From a candidate division Zixibacteria bacterium RBG-1 (GTDB lineage: Bacteria; Zixibacteria; MSB-5A5; DSPP01; RBG-1), in NCBI GenBank assembly GCA_000447245.1, contig AUYT01000001.1, positions 352,825-416,824 of the forward strand: a DNA stretch of 64,000 nt, written 5' to 3'. Shown one piece after another: positions 26,336 to 35,254 of this stretch; the first letter of the stretch is position 1, and the number at the start of each line of letters is the position of its first letter. The translations under genes and the position numbers were made by a program. The notes under the pieces were generated by a model. It searched no databases and was not told the DNA's origin. It saw only the letters and a program-made list of their open reading frames with translations.

Positions 26336-26430
26336 AAAAACTCCTTTCTTTTATACTTTCAATTATCGGTAGATTTTTTGAGTTTAAAAGAGAAAAATGA
26401 GTCTATTTTATGGGTAAATTAAGCCATCCC
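26336..26430 (-). repeat. Upstream block shared by paralogues A and B (copy B)
   Basis: Matches 25907-26000 over about 90 bp, including GATAATTGAAA and TCTCTTTTAAACTC in the same spacing from the start codon. The block before paralogue C keeps only the ribosome-binding part and a loose GATA-rich segment. Confidence 0.65.
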
Positions 26431-26549
26431 CTGAGACAAAAGCAAAACCAGGGAAAACAGCCGGGTTAATCGGGAAATATTTAAGCAAAAAGTCTGACCT
26501 TCTTCCGCCGGTTTGGGCTGGAAGAAAAGTCAGTCGCAAGAAGATTTTT

Positions 26550-26819
26550 TTATCTTTCGTAAACCCGGGGAGAAGATTCCGGGGCTTTCTTTTTCCCTTC
26601 GGACAGAATCCTCACTTCCATCTCCAGCTGGGCGATTCTTTCCCGCAAAGTCTCCATCTCTCTTAGTCTCATCTTCATGCTGGTTCTGATCAAAAGTCCC
26701 AAGGATACCAACATAAATAGAACCGAATTTACTTTTCTGAAAATCTCCCCAAAGGTAAAGGTAGAATCCAAAAATGCCAACACCCCCAGCATAAACAGAA
26801 GCGTGCACCATACAAACAT
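26550..26819 (-). CDS. Small two-helix membrane protein, paralogue C
   Basis: The 89-residue product is the most divergent of the trio: the turn FGEIFRKVNSVLFML is kept, the coiled coil reads ERIAQLEMEVRILSEGKKK, and the tail is PESSPRVYER. It is divergent from the DUF2723 gene at 26934 with 114 bp between, which likely holds promoters for both. Function unknown. Confidence 0.75.
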   Translation of the reverse strand: MFVWCTLLFMLGVLAFLDSTFTFGEIFRKVNSVLFMLVSLGLLIRTSMKMRLREMETLRERIAQLEMEVRILSEGKKKAPESSPRVYER

Positions 26820-26933
26820 AAAAACTCCTTTCTTTTATCGACTTGAAAATATATCGGCAGATTTTGTCTTTTTTTAAATTGACAGAGAGCAGAAATTACG
26901 TATATTAAGAGCTTCATAAGTTTACCATAATTT

Positions 26934-29480
26934 ATGCTAAACTGGTTTAAGACACAAAATAGGACGACCCTGCTGGGGGGGGTCTTTGTATTTTTGGTTT
27001 CATTTATAGTGTACTGGCTGACCCTCGCCCCCACGGTTTCTTTCTGGGATTGCGGTGAATTTGTTGCCTGTTCCTATATTTTAGGAATACCCCATCCTCC
27101 AGGAGCCCCTTTGTTTATCTTAATTGGCAGGCTTTTCACCCTGCTTCCCTTCTTTGAGCAAATCGCCTTAAGAACCAATATTCTGTCGGCTTTAGGCAGC
27201 GCCTCTTCAGTGGTAGTGGCTTATCTAATAATTTTAAAGTTAGTCTCCCGCTGGAATATTTCTAATTTTGCCAGATACTTAGGTGCCATAGCCGGAGGAT
27301 TATTTTTAGGATTCTCCGGTACTTTTTGGGCCAACGCAGTGGAAACCGAGGTGTACGGCCTGGGGATGTTTGTGATGTTGCTTTTGGTTTACTTGAGCTT
27401 AATCTGGATGGAGAAAAAAGAGACGGGTCAGGGTGAGAGACTTTTGATTTTAATTGCCTATTTGGCTTTGCTTTCCATCGGTATCCATATGACGGTCTTC
27501 ATCGTGGTACCGGCCCTGTTCTTACTTTTTGTATGGGACGACAGAGAAAAATTGAAAGATTTCAGATTTTGGATATCAGGTTTGGTCCTGGCTCTGGTAA
27601 TGCTGGATGTGGTTCCTTTCTTGGTAGGTTTGATGTCTTGGCTGGTTATAAGTTTAATCGGAATGGTAGTCAGCCAATATGACCGGCGCTGGGTGGTGGC
27701 CTTCGCCATCATTTTAACCGGCTTCATCGGTTATTCGGTGCAACTATACGTCCCCATCCGCTCCACTCAAAATCCGGCCATCGATGAAAATGACCCGGAA
27801 GATGTAGCCAAATTCAAGTATTTTCTGGAACGAAAACAGTACGGCCAGACCTCCATGGTTACCCGGGCCCTTACCAGAAGAGCCAGCTGGGCCAGTCAGT
27901 TCGGGACTCATGAAAGGATGGGATTCTGGGGATTTTTCAGAGAGCAGTATTCCAGCGCCCAGGTTTGGTTTATCCCAATACTACTGGGGCTGTATGGCAT
28001 AATCTTTCAAATTAGAAGAAGGAGGAAAGAGGGAATCATCGTCCTTTTGCTATTTCTAATAGCCAGTGTGGGGTTGCTCTTTTATATCAATTTTTCAGAC
28101 GGCACTCGGGGAGACCAACTGGAAGTCCGAGACCGTGATTATTTCTATCTACCGGCTTTTGTCTTTTTCGCCATCTTTATTGGCTTGGGGACCTCGGCTC
28201 TGATGCAGCAGATAAAAACCAAATTGGAAGCTTTGAAAGAAAAAATTCTACTGTATAAAACGGTGCTTTTGGCTTCGGCTTTGATTTTATTTTTATTGCC
28301 GGTTTTGGCTTTAGCCCGCAACTATCATAAAAACTCCCGCTGGGGGAACTGGATTCCTTGGGATTATGCCTACAATCTTTTGAATTCCTGTGACCAGGAT
28401 GCCATCATGTTTACCAACGGGGATAACGACACCTTTCCTTTATGGTTTCTGCAGAATGTCGAAAAAATACGCACCGACGTCAGAATCGTCAATTTGAGTC
28501 TGCTCAATACCGACTGGTATATTTTGCAACTGAAAAATAGAATGAATGTCCCCATGGGGCTGACTGACAAACAGATTAAATGGGAGAGCATCACCCTGCA
28601 GCAGGGGATTTCCGGCGAAAGACCCCGAGAGCCGTATTTCGACCAGGTGCGAAACTTCTCCCATTTTCTTTTTCCCTTCCGAGATGACAAAAGCGGAAGA
28701 ATCATACGGGTACAGGATATGATGATTGAAAACATTATTTTGAGCAACGAATGGAAATACCCGGTCTATTTTTCCACCACAGTTTCCCAGGACAACCGCC
28801 TGAATTTGGATAAAAATTTGAAACTGGAAGGGTTTGCCTGGAAGCTGGTGCCGGAACAGGGGGAAAGAATGATAGATAGCGAAAAGTTTTATCACAAGCT
28901 GACCCAGGTGTATAAGTACCGGGGTTTAAATGACCTGCGGGTTGCCAAAGATGACAATACCACCGGACTATTGGTAAATTATCCGGAAAAATTTATCGAG
29001 CTGGCTACCTATTATATGTTAAACAATAAAGATACCACCCGAGCTTTTGAGTTATTAAATAATTCCAAAGCCATCTATCCGGATTATTGGAGAACCTATC
29101 TGACTTTGGCCCAAATCTATACCGTACAAAATAAAACCGCAGAAAAAGACAAGCTGCTTTTGGAAGCGGAAAATCACCTCAAGAAAGTCATAAAATCCAA
29201 TCCGGATAATCACACCTATTCCCAATATTTAGGGCTATTCCTGCAGATGCAGGACAAAGCCGAGGAAGCCATTCCTAATTTATTAAGGTCCTATAAGATG
29301 AGCCCTTCTAACATCATTTCATATCGTTCCCTCTTAAGTATTTACGTTTCTAAAAACCGGACTCAAGAAGCCATCAGCTTAGTGGAAAGCTGGTTAAAAG
29401 ATAATCCCTCAGACCAGTTTTCCTATAATTTGTTACAGCAACTGCGTGCCCCCAGACCGGGCACTTTGCCGGCTCAGTAG
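26934..29480 (+). CDS. DUF2723 membrane protein with C-terminal TPR
   Basis: The 848-residue product has about ten to twelve membrane helices in the first 470 residues, then a soluble region and TPR-like repeats (about 675-830). The N-terminal LAPTVSFWDCGEFVACSY and IPHPPGAPLFILIGRL are the DUF2723 signature; the Asp/Glu pair resembles the catalytic loop of protein O-mannosyltransferase-type (GT-C) enzymes. It probably transfers a lipid-linked sugar at the outer face of the inner membrane; donor and acceptor are unknown. The family is common in Bacteroidetes and relatives. Confidence 0.87.
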   Translation: MLNWFKTQNRTTLLGGVFVFLVSFIVYWLTLAPTVSFWDCGEFVACSYILGIPHPPGAPLFILIGRLFTLLPFFEQIALRTNILSALGSASSVVVAYLIILKLVSRWNISNFARYLGAIAGGLFLGFSGTFWANAVETEVYGLGMFVMLLLVYLSLIWMEKKETGQGERLLILIAYLALLSIGIHMTVFIVVPALFLLFVWDDREKLKDFRFWISGLVLALVMLDVVPFLVGLMSWLVISLIGMVVSQYDRRWVVAFAIILTGFIGYSVQLYVPIRSTQNPAIDENDPEDVAKFKYFLERKQYGQTSMVTRALTRRASWASQFGTHERMGFWGFFREQYSSAQVWFIPILLGLYGIIFQIRRRRKEGIIVLLLFLIASVGLLFYINFSDGTRGDQLEVRDRDYFYLPAFVFFAIFIGLGTSALMQQIKTKLEALKEKILLYKTVLLASALILFLLPVLALARNYHKNSRWGNWIPWDYAYNLLNSCDQDAIMFTNGDNDTFPLWFLQNVEKIRTDVRIVNLSLLNTDWYILQLKNRMNVPMGLTDKQIKWESITLQQGISGERPREPYFDQVRNFSHFLFPFRDDKSGRIIRVQDMMIENIILSNEWKYPVYFSTTVSQDNRLNLDKNLKLEGFAWKLVPEQGERMIDSEKFYHKLTQVYKYRGLNDLRVAKDDNTTGLLVNYPEKFIELATYYMLNNKDTTRAFELLNNSKAIYPDYWRTYLTLAQIYTVQNKTAEKDKLLLEAENHLKKVIKSNPDNHTYSQYLGLFLQMQDKAEEAIPNLLRSYKMSPSNIISYRSLLSIYVSKNRTQEAISLVESWLKDNPSDQFSYNLLQQLRAPRPGTLPAQ

Positions 29481-29645
29481 GGTTTGGTTAAGAACTTCCC
29501 TTTTGTCGGCACAGTCAAAAACCTTTTCTTTCTTCTCAAATTAAGCCGGTTCATTTATCCATTCGCTGGCAATAACTTAACACGATATAATGCAACCCAA
29601 GATACCCAAGTTTATTGTTAGATTTAATTACCGATAATATACCAC

Positions 29646-30128
29646 ATGCAGCCGAATGTTTCCCTAATTTTGTTTTATTTATTTTCTTTCATACTCTTGC
29701 TTTCCGGTCTATTTTACATTTATGCTAAAAACTTCAAAGTCAAATCAATTCTTCTATCTCTCAATTCACTTTTGGTGGCTCTAGTCATTTTATTTTTTAA
29801 ATTACCGCTTCTGGCTTTTTTACAGGTTATAATTTTCGTCCTGACCATCCCGTTTTTGCTTTGTCTGAAAAATAAAAAAATGCCGCCGGAAACCGATGCC
29901 AGGGTTTCCAATCACCTGGTGGCTCCGGGATTCCTAATATCTTTGGGGCTGTTTTTGGTGAGTATGTATATTTTGAGCCGCTCCAAATGGAGAGGGTTCG
30001 GTCCCCCGGAAGAAATGCCTCCTTCCTTTTGGCGGATGGTTCAAGACCAGTTTATTCTGGCGATAATTTTAATCGGTTTGGCTTTTTTTGTAATCCTGGC
30101 TCATTTAATAAGAAAAAAGAATGCTTAA
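29646..30128 (+). CDS. NuoJ-like membrane protein
   Basis: The 160-residue product has about five membrane helices. The order and the LLVALVILFFKLPLLAFLQVIIFVL region resemble NuoJ (complex I subunit J), where a helix with a pi-bulge follows the equivalent segment. It lacks the usual NuoJ tail and is divergent. It overlaps the next gene by 8 bp and precedes a NuoK-like and a NuoN-like gene, which is the main support for the call. Confidence 0.62.
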   Translation: MQPNVSLILFYLFSFILLLSGLFYIYAKNFKVKSILLSLNSLLVALVILFFKLPLLAFLQVIIFVLTIPFLLCLKNKKMPPETDARVSNHLVAPGFLISLGLFLVSMYILSRSKWRGFGPPEEMPPSFWRMVQDQFILAIILIGLAFFVILAHLIRKKNA

Positions 30129-30570
30129 TTTAAACAATTTTATCGCCCTAAGCTTCATTTTGTTTTTAATAGGAGTGTTCGGGCTTTTTACCCAGAAAAA
30201 TAAATATTCGGTCTTGGGTGCTGTAGTTTTTCTGCTTAACGGTCTGAGTTTGCTCTGGGTAAGCTTTTCCAGAGTGGTGGTGCCATATTCTCATTTAGGA
30301 TACCTGGCCTTGGGAATAATCTGGCTGGTCTTTCTTTTGCTTTTCAGTTTGGGAATTTTCTCTCCTCATGCCAAATCCACAAAAGAAGAAAAAAGTTTAT
30401 CCCAGGAGGGAGAGGAAAGCTTAAAGCAGGTCAAATGGAATGATTTCAGAAAAATTTTAAAGGTAAATTCAAAACTTTTGAGCGAGCTGGAAGACGGCAA
30501 GCTGCAGTACCATCTGTTCGTCATTTTTTTTGCTTTGCTTTTGATACTATTAGCCAAACTATCACGTTGA
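30121..30570 (+). CDS. NuoK-like membrane protein
   Basis: The 149-residue product has three hydrophobic segments in the first 95 residues, as in NuoK (about 100 residues). FILFLIGVFGLFTQKNKYSVL resembles the first helix of NuoK and its loop. A charged cytosolic extension (about 86-125) and a fourth hydrophobic segment at the C-terminus are not standard. The two conserved membrane glutamates of NuoK are not obvious. The NuoK assignment relies mostly on context. Confidence 0.5.
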   Translation: MLNLNNFIALSFILFLIGVFGLFTQKNKYSVLGAVVFLLNGLSLLWVSFSRVVVPYSHLGYLALGIIWLVFLLLFSLGIFSPHAKSTKEEKSLSQEGEESLKQVKWNDFRKILKVNSKLLSELEDGKLQYHLFVIFFALLLILLAKLSR

Positions 30571-30580
30571 AGGGGGATTT

Positions 30581-31969
30581 TTGAAACTTTCAATCCTAAC
30601 ACCGGAGATTTTTCTTTTAGCTTGGTCATTTTTGGTCAGGTTTTTAAATCTGTTTCACAAAAATAAGGTTTCTATCGTCAATTTCTCAATTTTGGGATTA
30701 GTTATCTCAGGGGGTCTGCTTTATTTTTCACCTTCCGGTACTTTATTCAATCAAGCTTTTATTTCAGATAAGTTTGGCCTGATATTTAAAATAATTTTTT
30801 TGGCTTCCGGGATATTTACTCTCTCTGCTTCTAAATTTGCAGATAGAAATTTCAGCCCCTCACTTATACTTATAGCCACGGGGTCCTGTATGGTAATAGC
30901 CTCGGCTGGGGAACTTTTGACCTTTCTTGCCTGCTGGGGGCTTTTGGTGGTCTGTCTGTATTCTCTGGTTTCACAAAATTCTAGCGGACTTTCTTTCCAG
31001 TTTCTGATTTTACAATTGGTATCCGTTTTAATTTTTATTCTGGGAGCGGCTTTAATTTTTGGAATGACGGGTGCCAGCAGTTTATCCGAAATAAAAGTCA
31101 GTTTGGTGATTGGATTTTTTCAGGGTGGTCCTCCCGGGGTGATTTTAGTTTTAGCTCTGGTTTTAATTTTAGTCAGCTTATCCATTCAATTGTCGGTTTT
31201 CCCTTTTCACACCAGCTGGGTCAAATTATACCAGGAAATCCCCACGCCTCTGACCGCCTTTTTTAATATTTCCGTCAAGTTAGCTTTTCTGGCTTTCCTG
31301 TTCCGTCTATTCATCCGCTCGTTTTTAATCTATCATCCCCAGTGGATAAAAATCTTAGCTTTCTTGGCTGGAATCAGTATGCTTTATGGAGCTATTAAAA
31401 TTTTTAAAGAGACTGATTTTAAGAAAACCTTAAACTCCTTGGCTATTTTTCAAATCGGGTTAATCTTAATAGGGATAGTTACCGGTACCGAGCAGAGTCT
31501 TCAGGCTTCGATTTTCTTCATCTGGGCTTATTTTTTTTCCAGCTGGGGGATTTATGCCTGGCTGGTTGTGGCTGAAAAAAATAAGCGGGATGAACTCGGT
31601 CTTGCGGGAATCTTTAGACAATCCAAAATCCTGGCAGTGGCTTTGACAATCTTGTTCTTCTCTTTAGCCGGTCTGCCCTTTACGGCTGGTTTCTGGGGGA
31701 GAGTCTATTTGTTGGAATCTGGCTGGTCCTTCAGACGGTTTACCCTAACAATTGTGGGAGTTATAACTTCACTTTTAGCCATAATTTATTTTTGGAACTG
31801 GATTAAAAAGATTTTTACCAGCTCTGCTTATGCCAATTCCCATTTAGAGGTCCCTTTGAATCTGAAAATAATTTTATTCATCTGTTTTCTGGGCTCGCTT
31901 TTTCTGGGTGTCTATCCTCAAGTTTTCAACAGTTGGGCCTTACAAGCTGTCAAAGTCTTCCCCTTTTAG
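30581..31969 (+). CDS. NuoN-like proton-translocating subunit
   Basis: The 462-residue product has about 13-14 membrane helices and is related to the NuoN/Mrp antiporter-like subunits of complex I. SVFPFHTSWVKLYQEIPTPL followed by TAFFNISVKLAFLAF matches the central PFHxWxPDxYEGAPTPxTAF...K segment, so the helix-8 lysine is present. In the helix-5 region GELLTFLACWGLLVVCLY, the position of the conserved glutamate (GLELLSLPLY in usual NuoN) appears to be Gly. The start is TTG with GGGGG four bases upstream. No NuoL, NuoM, NuoH or peripheral-arm genes are nearby. Confidence 0.75.
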   Translation: MKLSILTPEIFLLAWSFLVRFLNLFHKNKVSIVNFSILGLVISGGLLYFSPSGTLFNQAFISDKFGLIFKIIFLASGIFTLSASKFADRNFSPSLILIATGSCMVIASAGELLTFLACWGLLVVCLYSLVSQNSSGLSFQFLILQLVSVLIFILGAALIFGMTGASSLSEIKVSLVIGFFQGGPPGVILVLALVLILVSLSIQLSVFPFHTSWVKLYQEIPTPLTAFFNISVKLAFLAFLFRLFIRSFLIYHPQWIKILAFLAGISMLYGAIKIFKETDFKKTLNSLAIFQIGLILIGIVTGTEQSLQASIFFIWAYFFSSWGIYAWLVVAEKNKRDELGLAGIFRQSKILAVALTILFFSLAGLPFTAGFWGRVYLLESGWSFRRFTLTIVGVITSLLAIIYFWNWIKKIFTSSAYANSHLEVPLNLKIILFICFLGSLFLGVYPQVFNSWALQAVKVFPF

Positions 31970-32080
31970 TTTATCCGCCATATTTAAAGCGGGCTTCCTT
32001 TTTTTCATTGACATTTCGGCTAAAAAATTTAATTTGAATTTCAATATTTTAAGAAAATGGTTCAACCGGTTTAGCATTAA

Positions 32081-32704
32081 ATGGGAAGCTTTAAAAAAAG
32101 GTTTTTCAAAACTATCAGAAGACAGTTTCTATCCGGAGTTTTAGTCATCGTCCCTATCATCTTAACTTTCATAGTCTTAAGATTTTTATTTCGATCCGTA
32201 GATAATTTGCTTTCTCCGGTAATTGCTCAAATCATTGGGAGAGAAATCCCTGGTTTAGGAATTTTAGCTACCATAGTGATAATTTTTATTGCGGGAATTC
32301 TCACTACCTATTTAGGACGTTCCAGATTATTTAACATCTGGGAAATTTTTTTTATCAAAACTCCTATAGTCCGAACCATATACTCTGCTTCCAAACAACT
32401 TATGGAGGGAATTGCTTTACCAGACAAAAAAGCTTTTCAGCAAGTGGTCTTAGTTCAATACCCCCGGGAAGGGATTTATAATTTGGGCTTTGTAGCTAAT
32501 CGAATTGAAAATCAGTTAGTAGAACAAAGCAAAGAACTGATAGTAGTTTTTATCCCTTCTACACCCACCCCCTTTACCGGCTTTGTGGCTCTTTTCCCTA
32601 AGGACCAGGTTATCCCTTTAGAGTTAACTATCGAGGAGGGGATAAAATATTTCGTTTCCGGAGGAATCGCCTCCCCCAAAAAACTGGTTCCCAAAGAGAA
32701 TTAA
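32081..32704 (+). CDS. DUF502 family membrane protein
   Basis: The 207-residue product has two N-terminal membrane helices (about 17-36 and 53-76) and a soluble C-terminal part. FFIKTPIVRTIYSASKQLME and VFIPSTPTPFTGFVALFPK are DUF502 hallmarks. No biochemical role is established. The stop codon is directly followed by the ATG of the next gene, so the two are probably translated together. Confidence 0.9.
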   Translation: MGSFKKRFFKTIRRQFLSGVLVIVPIILTFIVLRFLFRSVDNLLSPVIAQIIGREIPGLGILATIVIIFIAGILTTYLGRSRLFNIWEIFFIKTPIVRTIYSASKQLMEGIALPDKKAFQQVVLVQYPREGIYNLGFVANRIENQLVEQSKELIVVFIPSTPTPFTGFVALFPKDQVIPLELTIEEGIKYFVSGGIASPKKLVPKEN

Positions 32705-33871
32705 ATGTACCGCCTGAAACTGATTTTTCTAGTAGCCATCAAATCCAAAGCTCTTTCGGCTATCTGGACTTTCCCTTCCATTTTGTTTTCCGCCATAATG
32801 ATTGCCTGGGGAGCGGAATCAGCCCAGTTTCTGGTTTCCCAGGGATTGATCTTGGCCATCATTTCTTGGTTACAAACTGCGCCTGAATTTGTGGTGGAGG
32901 GGATTATCGCCTGGAACCAAAATATTACTTTGATGACCGCCAATTTTACCGGTGCTACCCGGCTTTTAATCGGATTCGGCCTACCTACAGTTTATCTGAC
33001 CGCTTTTATCTTCAATTTGAAAAAAAAGCATGGGGCTAAAAAATATTTAACTAAGGTTAAGCTGGAGCCTCAAAACTCCATTCCGGTCATGGGGTTTTTG
33101 ATTCCCAGTCTCTACGCAATTTTTATAGTGATTAAGGGAAGCCTGCATATCGGAGACTCAGCCATCTTAATTTTCATCTATCTGGTTTATCTTTATATCT
33201 TAAACAAGATGCCTCCTCAGGAAGTTGAAAGCTTGGAAGAAATGGAGCCGATACCCCGCTTTGTCTTAAAGCAGAAAAAACCGGTCAGAAATCTTTTGAT
33301 TTTAGGTTTCTTTTTAACCGGCGGAGTGACTTTGTATTTGGTGGCCCATCCTTTCGTGGAGAGTATGCTGGCTCTGGCAGTGTACATAGGGGTATCTGAA
33401 TACTTTTTCGTGCAATGGGTGGCACCTTTTTTATCTGAGTTTCCGGAATTCGTTTCCGCCTCTTATTGGGCACGCACAGTTAAGAAAGCACCTATAGCGA
33501 CCATGAATACGGTCTCCTCTGTCATCAGCGAACTTACCCTTTTGGTTGCCTTAATACCGATTGTTTATTCCATCAGCAAAGGTGCTCCCACGGTGATTCA
33601 CTTTGACCATTTGCACCGAGCTGAAATTTTACTTACTGCCATGCAAGCTTTGTTAGGATTTTTGCTGTTAGTGAATATGGAATATCGCTGGTACGAAGCT
33701 TTGGGATTATTTTCATTATGGTTCATTCAATTTGTGGTACCGCATATCAGAGAAGAGATTATTTTAGTCTACGCGGGGTGGATTCTGCTGGAGATAATTT
33801 TGGCTATTTTGGGAAGAAGAAAATGGTGGGCTTTCAAGATTTTCTGGGGGCTGATGAAAAAGCATTTTTGA
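32705..33871 (+). CDS. Sodium/calcium exchanger-like (CaCA) membrane protein
   Basis: The 388-residue product has about ten membrane helices and two inverted alpha-like repeats: SWLQTAPEFVVEGIIAWNQN with ANFTGATRLLIGFGLP in the first half, and FLSEFPEFVSASYWARTVKK with NTVSSVISELTLLVALIP in the second. The PEF/PE motifs and small-residue N/T/S-rich following helix match the ion-binding layout of Ca2+:cation antiporters, though with changes (no classic GSNIFN). Ion specificity cannot be read. It abuts DUF502. Confidence 0.72.
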   Translation: MYRLKLIFLVAIKSKALSAIWTFPSILFSAIMIAWGAESAQFLVSQGLILAIISWLQTAPEFVVEGIIAWNQNITLMTANFTGATRLLIGFGLPTVYLTAFIFNLKKKHGAKKYLTKVKLEPQNSIPVMGFLIPSLYAIFIVIKGSLHIGDSAILIFIYLVYLYILNKMPPQEVESLEEMEPIPRFVLKQKKPVRNLLILGFFLTGGVTLYLVAHPFVESMLALAVYIGVSEYFFVQWVAPFLSEFPEFVSASYWARTVKKAPIATMNTVSSVISELTLLVALIPIVYSISKGAPTVIHFDHLHRAEILLTAMQALLGFLLLVNMEYRWYEALGLFSLWFIQFVVPHIREEIILVYAGWILLEIILAILGRRKWWAFKIFWGLMKKHF

Positions 33872-33950
33872 AACTGGGAATCTGGGACATCTTTAGAACC
33901 TTGTTGGTTCCCGCACCAGAATCATAAGTCGGTGACTATATTTGAAAAAC

Positions 33951-34514
33951 ATGATTGAAGAAAAAAATAGCCAAGCCACAAAAGAGACAAAAATAAGCCT
34001 GAGACAATTTATTGAAAACAACCAAAGGCTAATAACAACTATGGGTGTCTTTTTTGCGCTGACTATTTACTCCACCAGCATACCGATAAAGCAAATCGCT
34101 CTCGCTTTGTCTTTCCTTTTCATGACTTGCTCATTTTTGATTTGGATGGAAGTTCTATCGGGCATTACTGACTACACATCGTGGAGTTTGCATTGGTTTC
34201 AGATTGCTCTACTTTGGGCTTTCCTTGCTTTTAGCTTCTATTGGTACATCGAATATCGCACTATCTGGCGATACCTTCTTTTCATACCTTTGTTTTCTTT
34301 CATAAGCTGGAGTTTTATGGCAATTATGAAGAGATATAGACTTTTTGAAAGAGTACTTGTTATTGTACCGGAGAAAATACGGCGTCCAATCCATATCTCC
34401 ATGGGTATCGTATTGATCTTGATATCGGCTGAGGTGGCATTTTTAATCATGCCTTCCTTGAACTCCATCTTGGGTAGAATTGCGGACAGTTTTATAAGTT
34501 GGGGGAAAAAGTGA
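33951..34514 (+). CDS. Small polytopic membrane protein, unknown
   Basis: The 187-residue product has about five hydrophobic helices and short charged termini. No motif is recognised. ATG 33951 is used; an in-frame TTG at 33942 would add three residues. It sits alone between the exchanger-like gene and the phosphate transport pair, and its AT-richer sequence hints at an accessory gene, a weak inference. Confidence 0.6.
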   Translation: MIEEKNSQATKETKISLRQFIENNQRLITTMGVFFALTIYSTSIPIKQIALALSFLFMTCSFLIWMEVLSGITDYTSWSLHWFQIALLWAFLAFSFYWYIEYRTIWRYLLFIPLFSFISWSFMAIMKRYRLFERVLVIVPEKIRRPIHISMGIVLILISAEVAFLIMPSLNSILGRIADSFISWGKK

Positions 34515-34630
34515 TTGTCTTTATACTGACTTGACAATTTTAGAACTTGCTCTATATTTCACAAAATTCAATAAATATCCAAATGTCCAAAACCCAAAGT
34601 CTAAACCAAAGGACCAACTTTTAAGCTAAA

Positions 34631-35254
34631 ATGTTCAGATTAATCCCCAAAGAAGAAAAATTTTTCGAGATGCTGCAGAAAGCCTCGGATAATTTGTCTG
34701 CCACCGCCACTCAATTTCAAACTTTGCTGGAAAATTATTCAGACCTGGGACAAAGAGTTAAAAAATTAAAAGACCTGGAGCATGAGGGGGACATTCTGAC
34801 ACATGAAATTATGGATAAACTTAACCGGACTTTCGTGACCCCTATTGACCGGGAGGATATTCATGCCCTGGCTTCCGGCATCGATGATGTGGTAGATTTA
34901 ATCGATGAAACCGGAGCTTTGATGCGGCTGTACCATATCCAAAAACCGACCCCGGCTTTATTCAAGCAGACCGAGTATCTGCTCAAAGCGGTTGACGAAT
35001 TAGGAAAAGCCATAAAATGTCTCAAGGACCTAAAAAATTCCCGGCGGCTTTTGGATTACTGTATAGAAGTCAACCGTTTGGAAAATGAGGGGGATGAGCT
35101 TTTGGGTGAGACTTTAGCTGAATTGTTTGAGGGGAGCTGGGATGCTTTAGAAGTTATAAAGCTAAAAGAGATTTATGAGCATTTAGAAGCCGCGTTGGAC
35201 AAGTGTGAGGATTTGGCGGTCGTGATTGAAGGAATTGTAGTCAAGCATGCTTGA
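34631..35254 (+). CDS. DUF47 (PhoU-like) protein, phosphate transport regulator
   Basis: The 207-residue all-helical product matches DUF47: HEGDILTHEIMDKLNRTFVTP and DREDIHALASGIDDVVDLID near 48-90, and the second half ENEGDELLGETLAELF. DUF47 proteins resemble PhoU and are encoded next to Pit transporters, which they are thought to regulate. It overlaps the pit gene by 8 bp, the usual arrangement. Confidence 0.93.
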   Translation: MFRLIPKEEKFFEMLQKASDNLSATATQFQTLLENYSDLGQRVKKLKDLEHEGDILTHEIMDKLNRTFVTPIDREDIHALASGIDDVVDLIDETGALMRLYHIQKPTPALFKQTEYLLKAVDELGKAIKCLKDLKNSRRLLDYCIEVNRLENEGDELLGETLAELFEGSWDALEVIKLKEIYEHLEAALDKCEDLAVVIEGIVVKHA

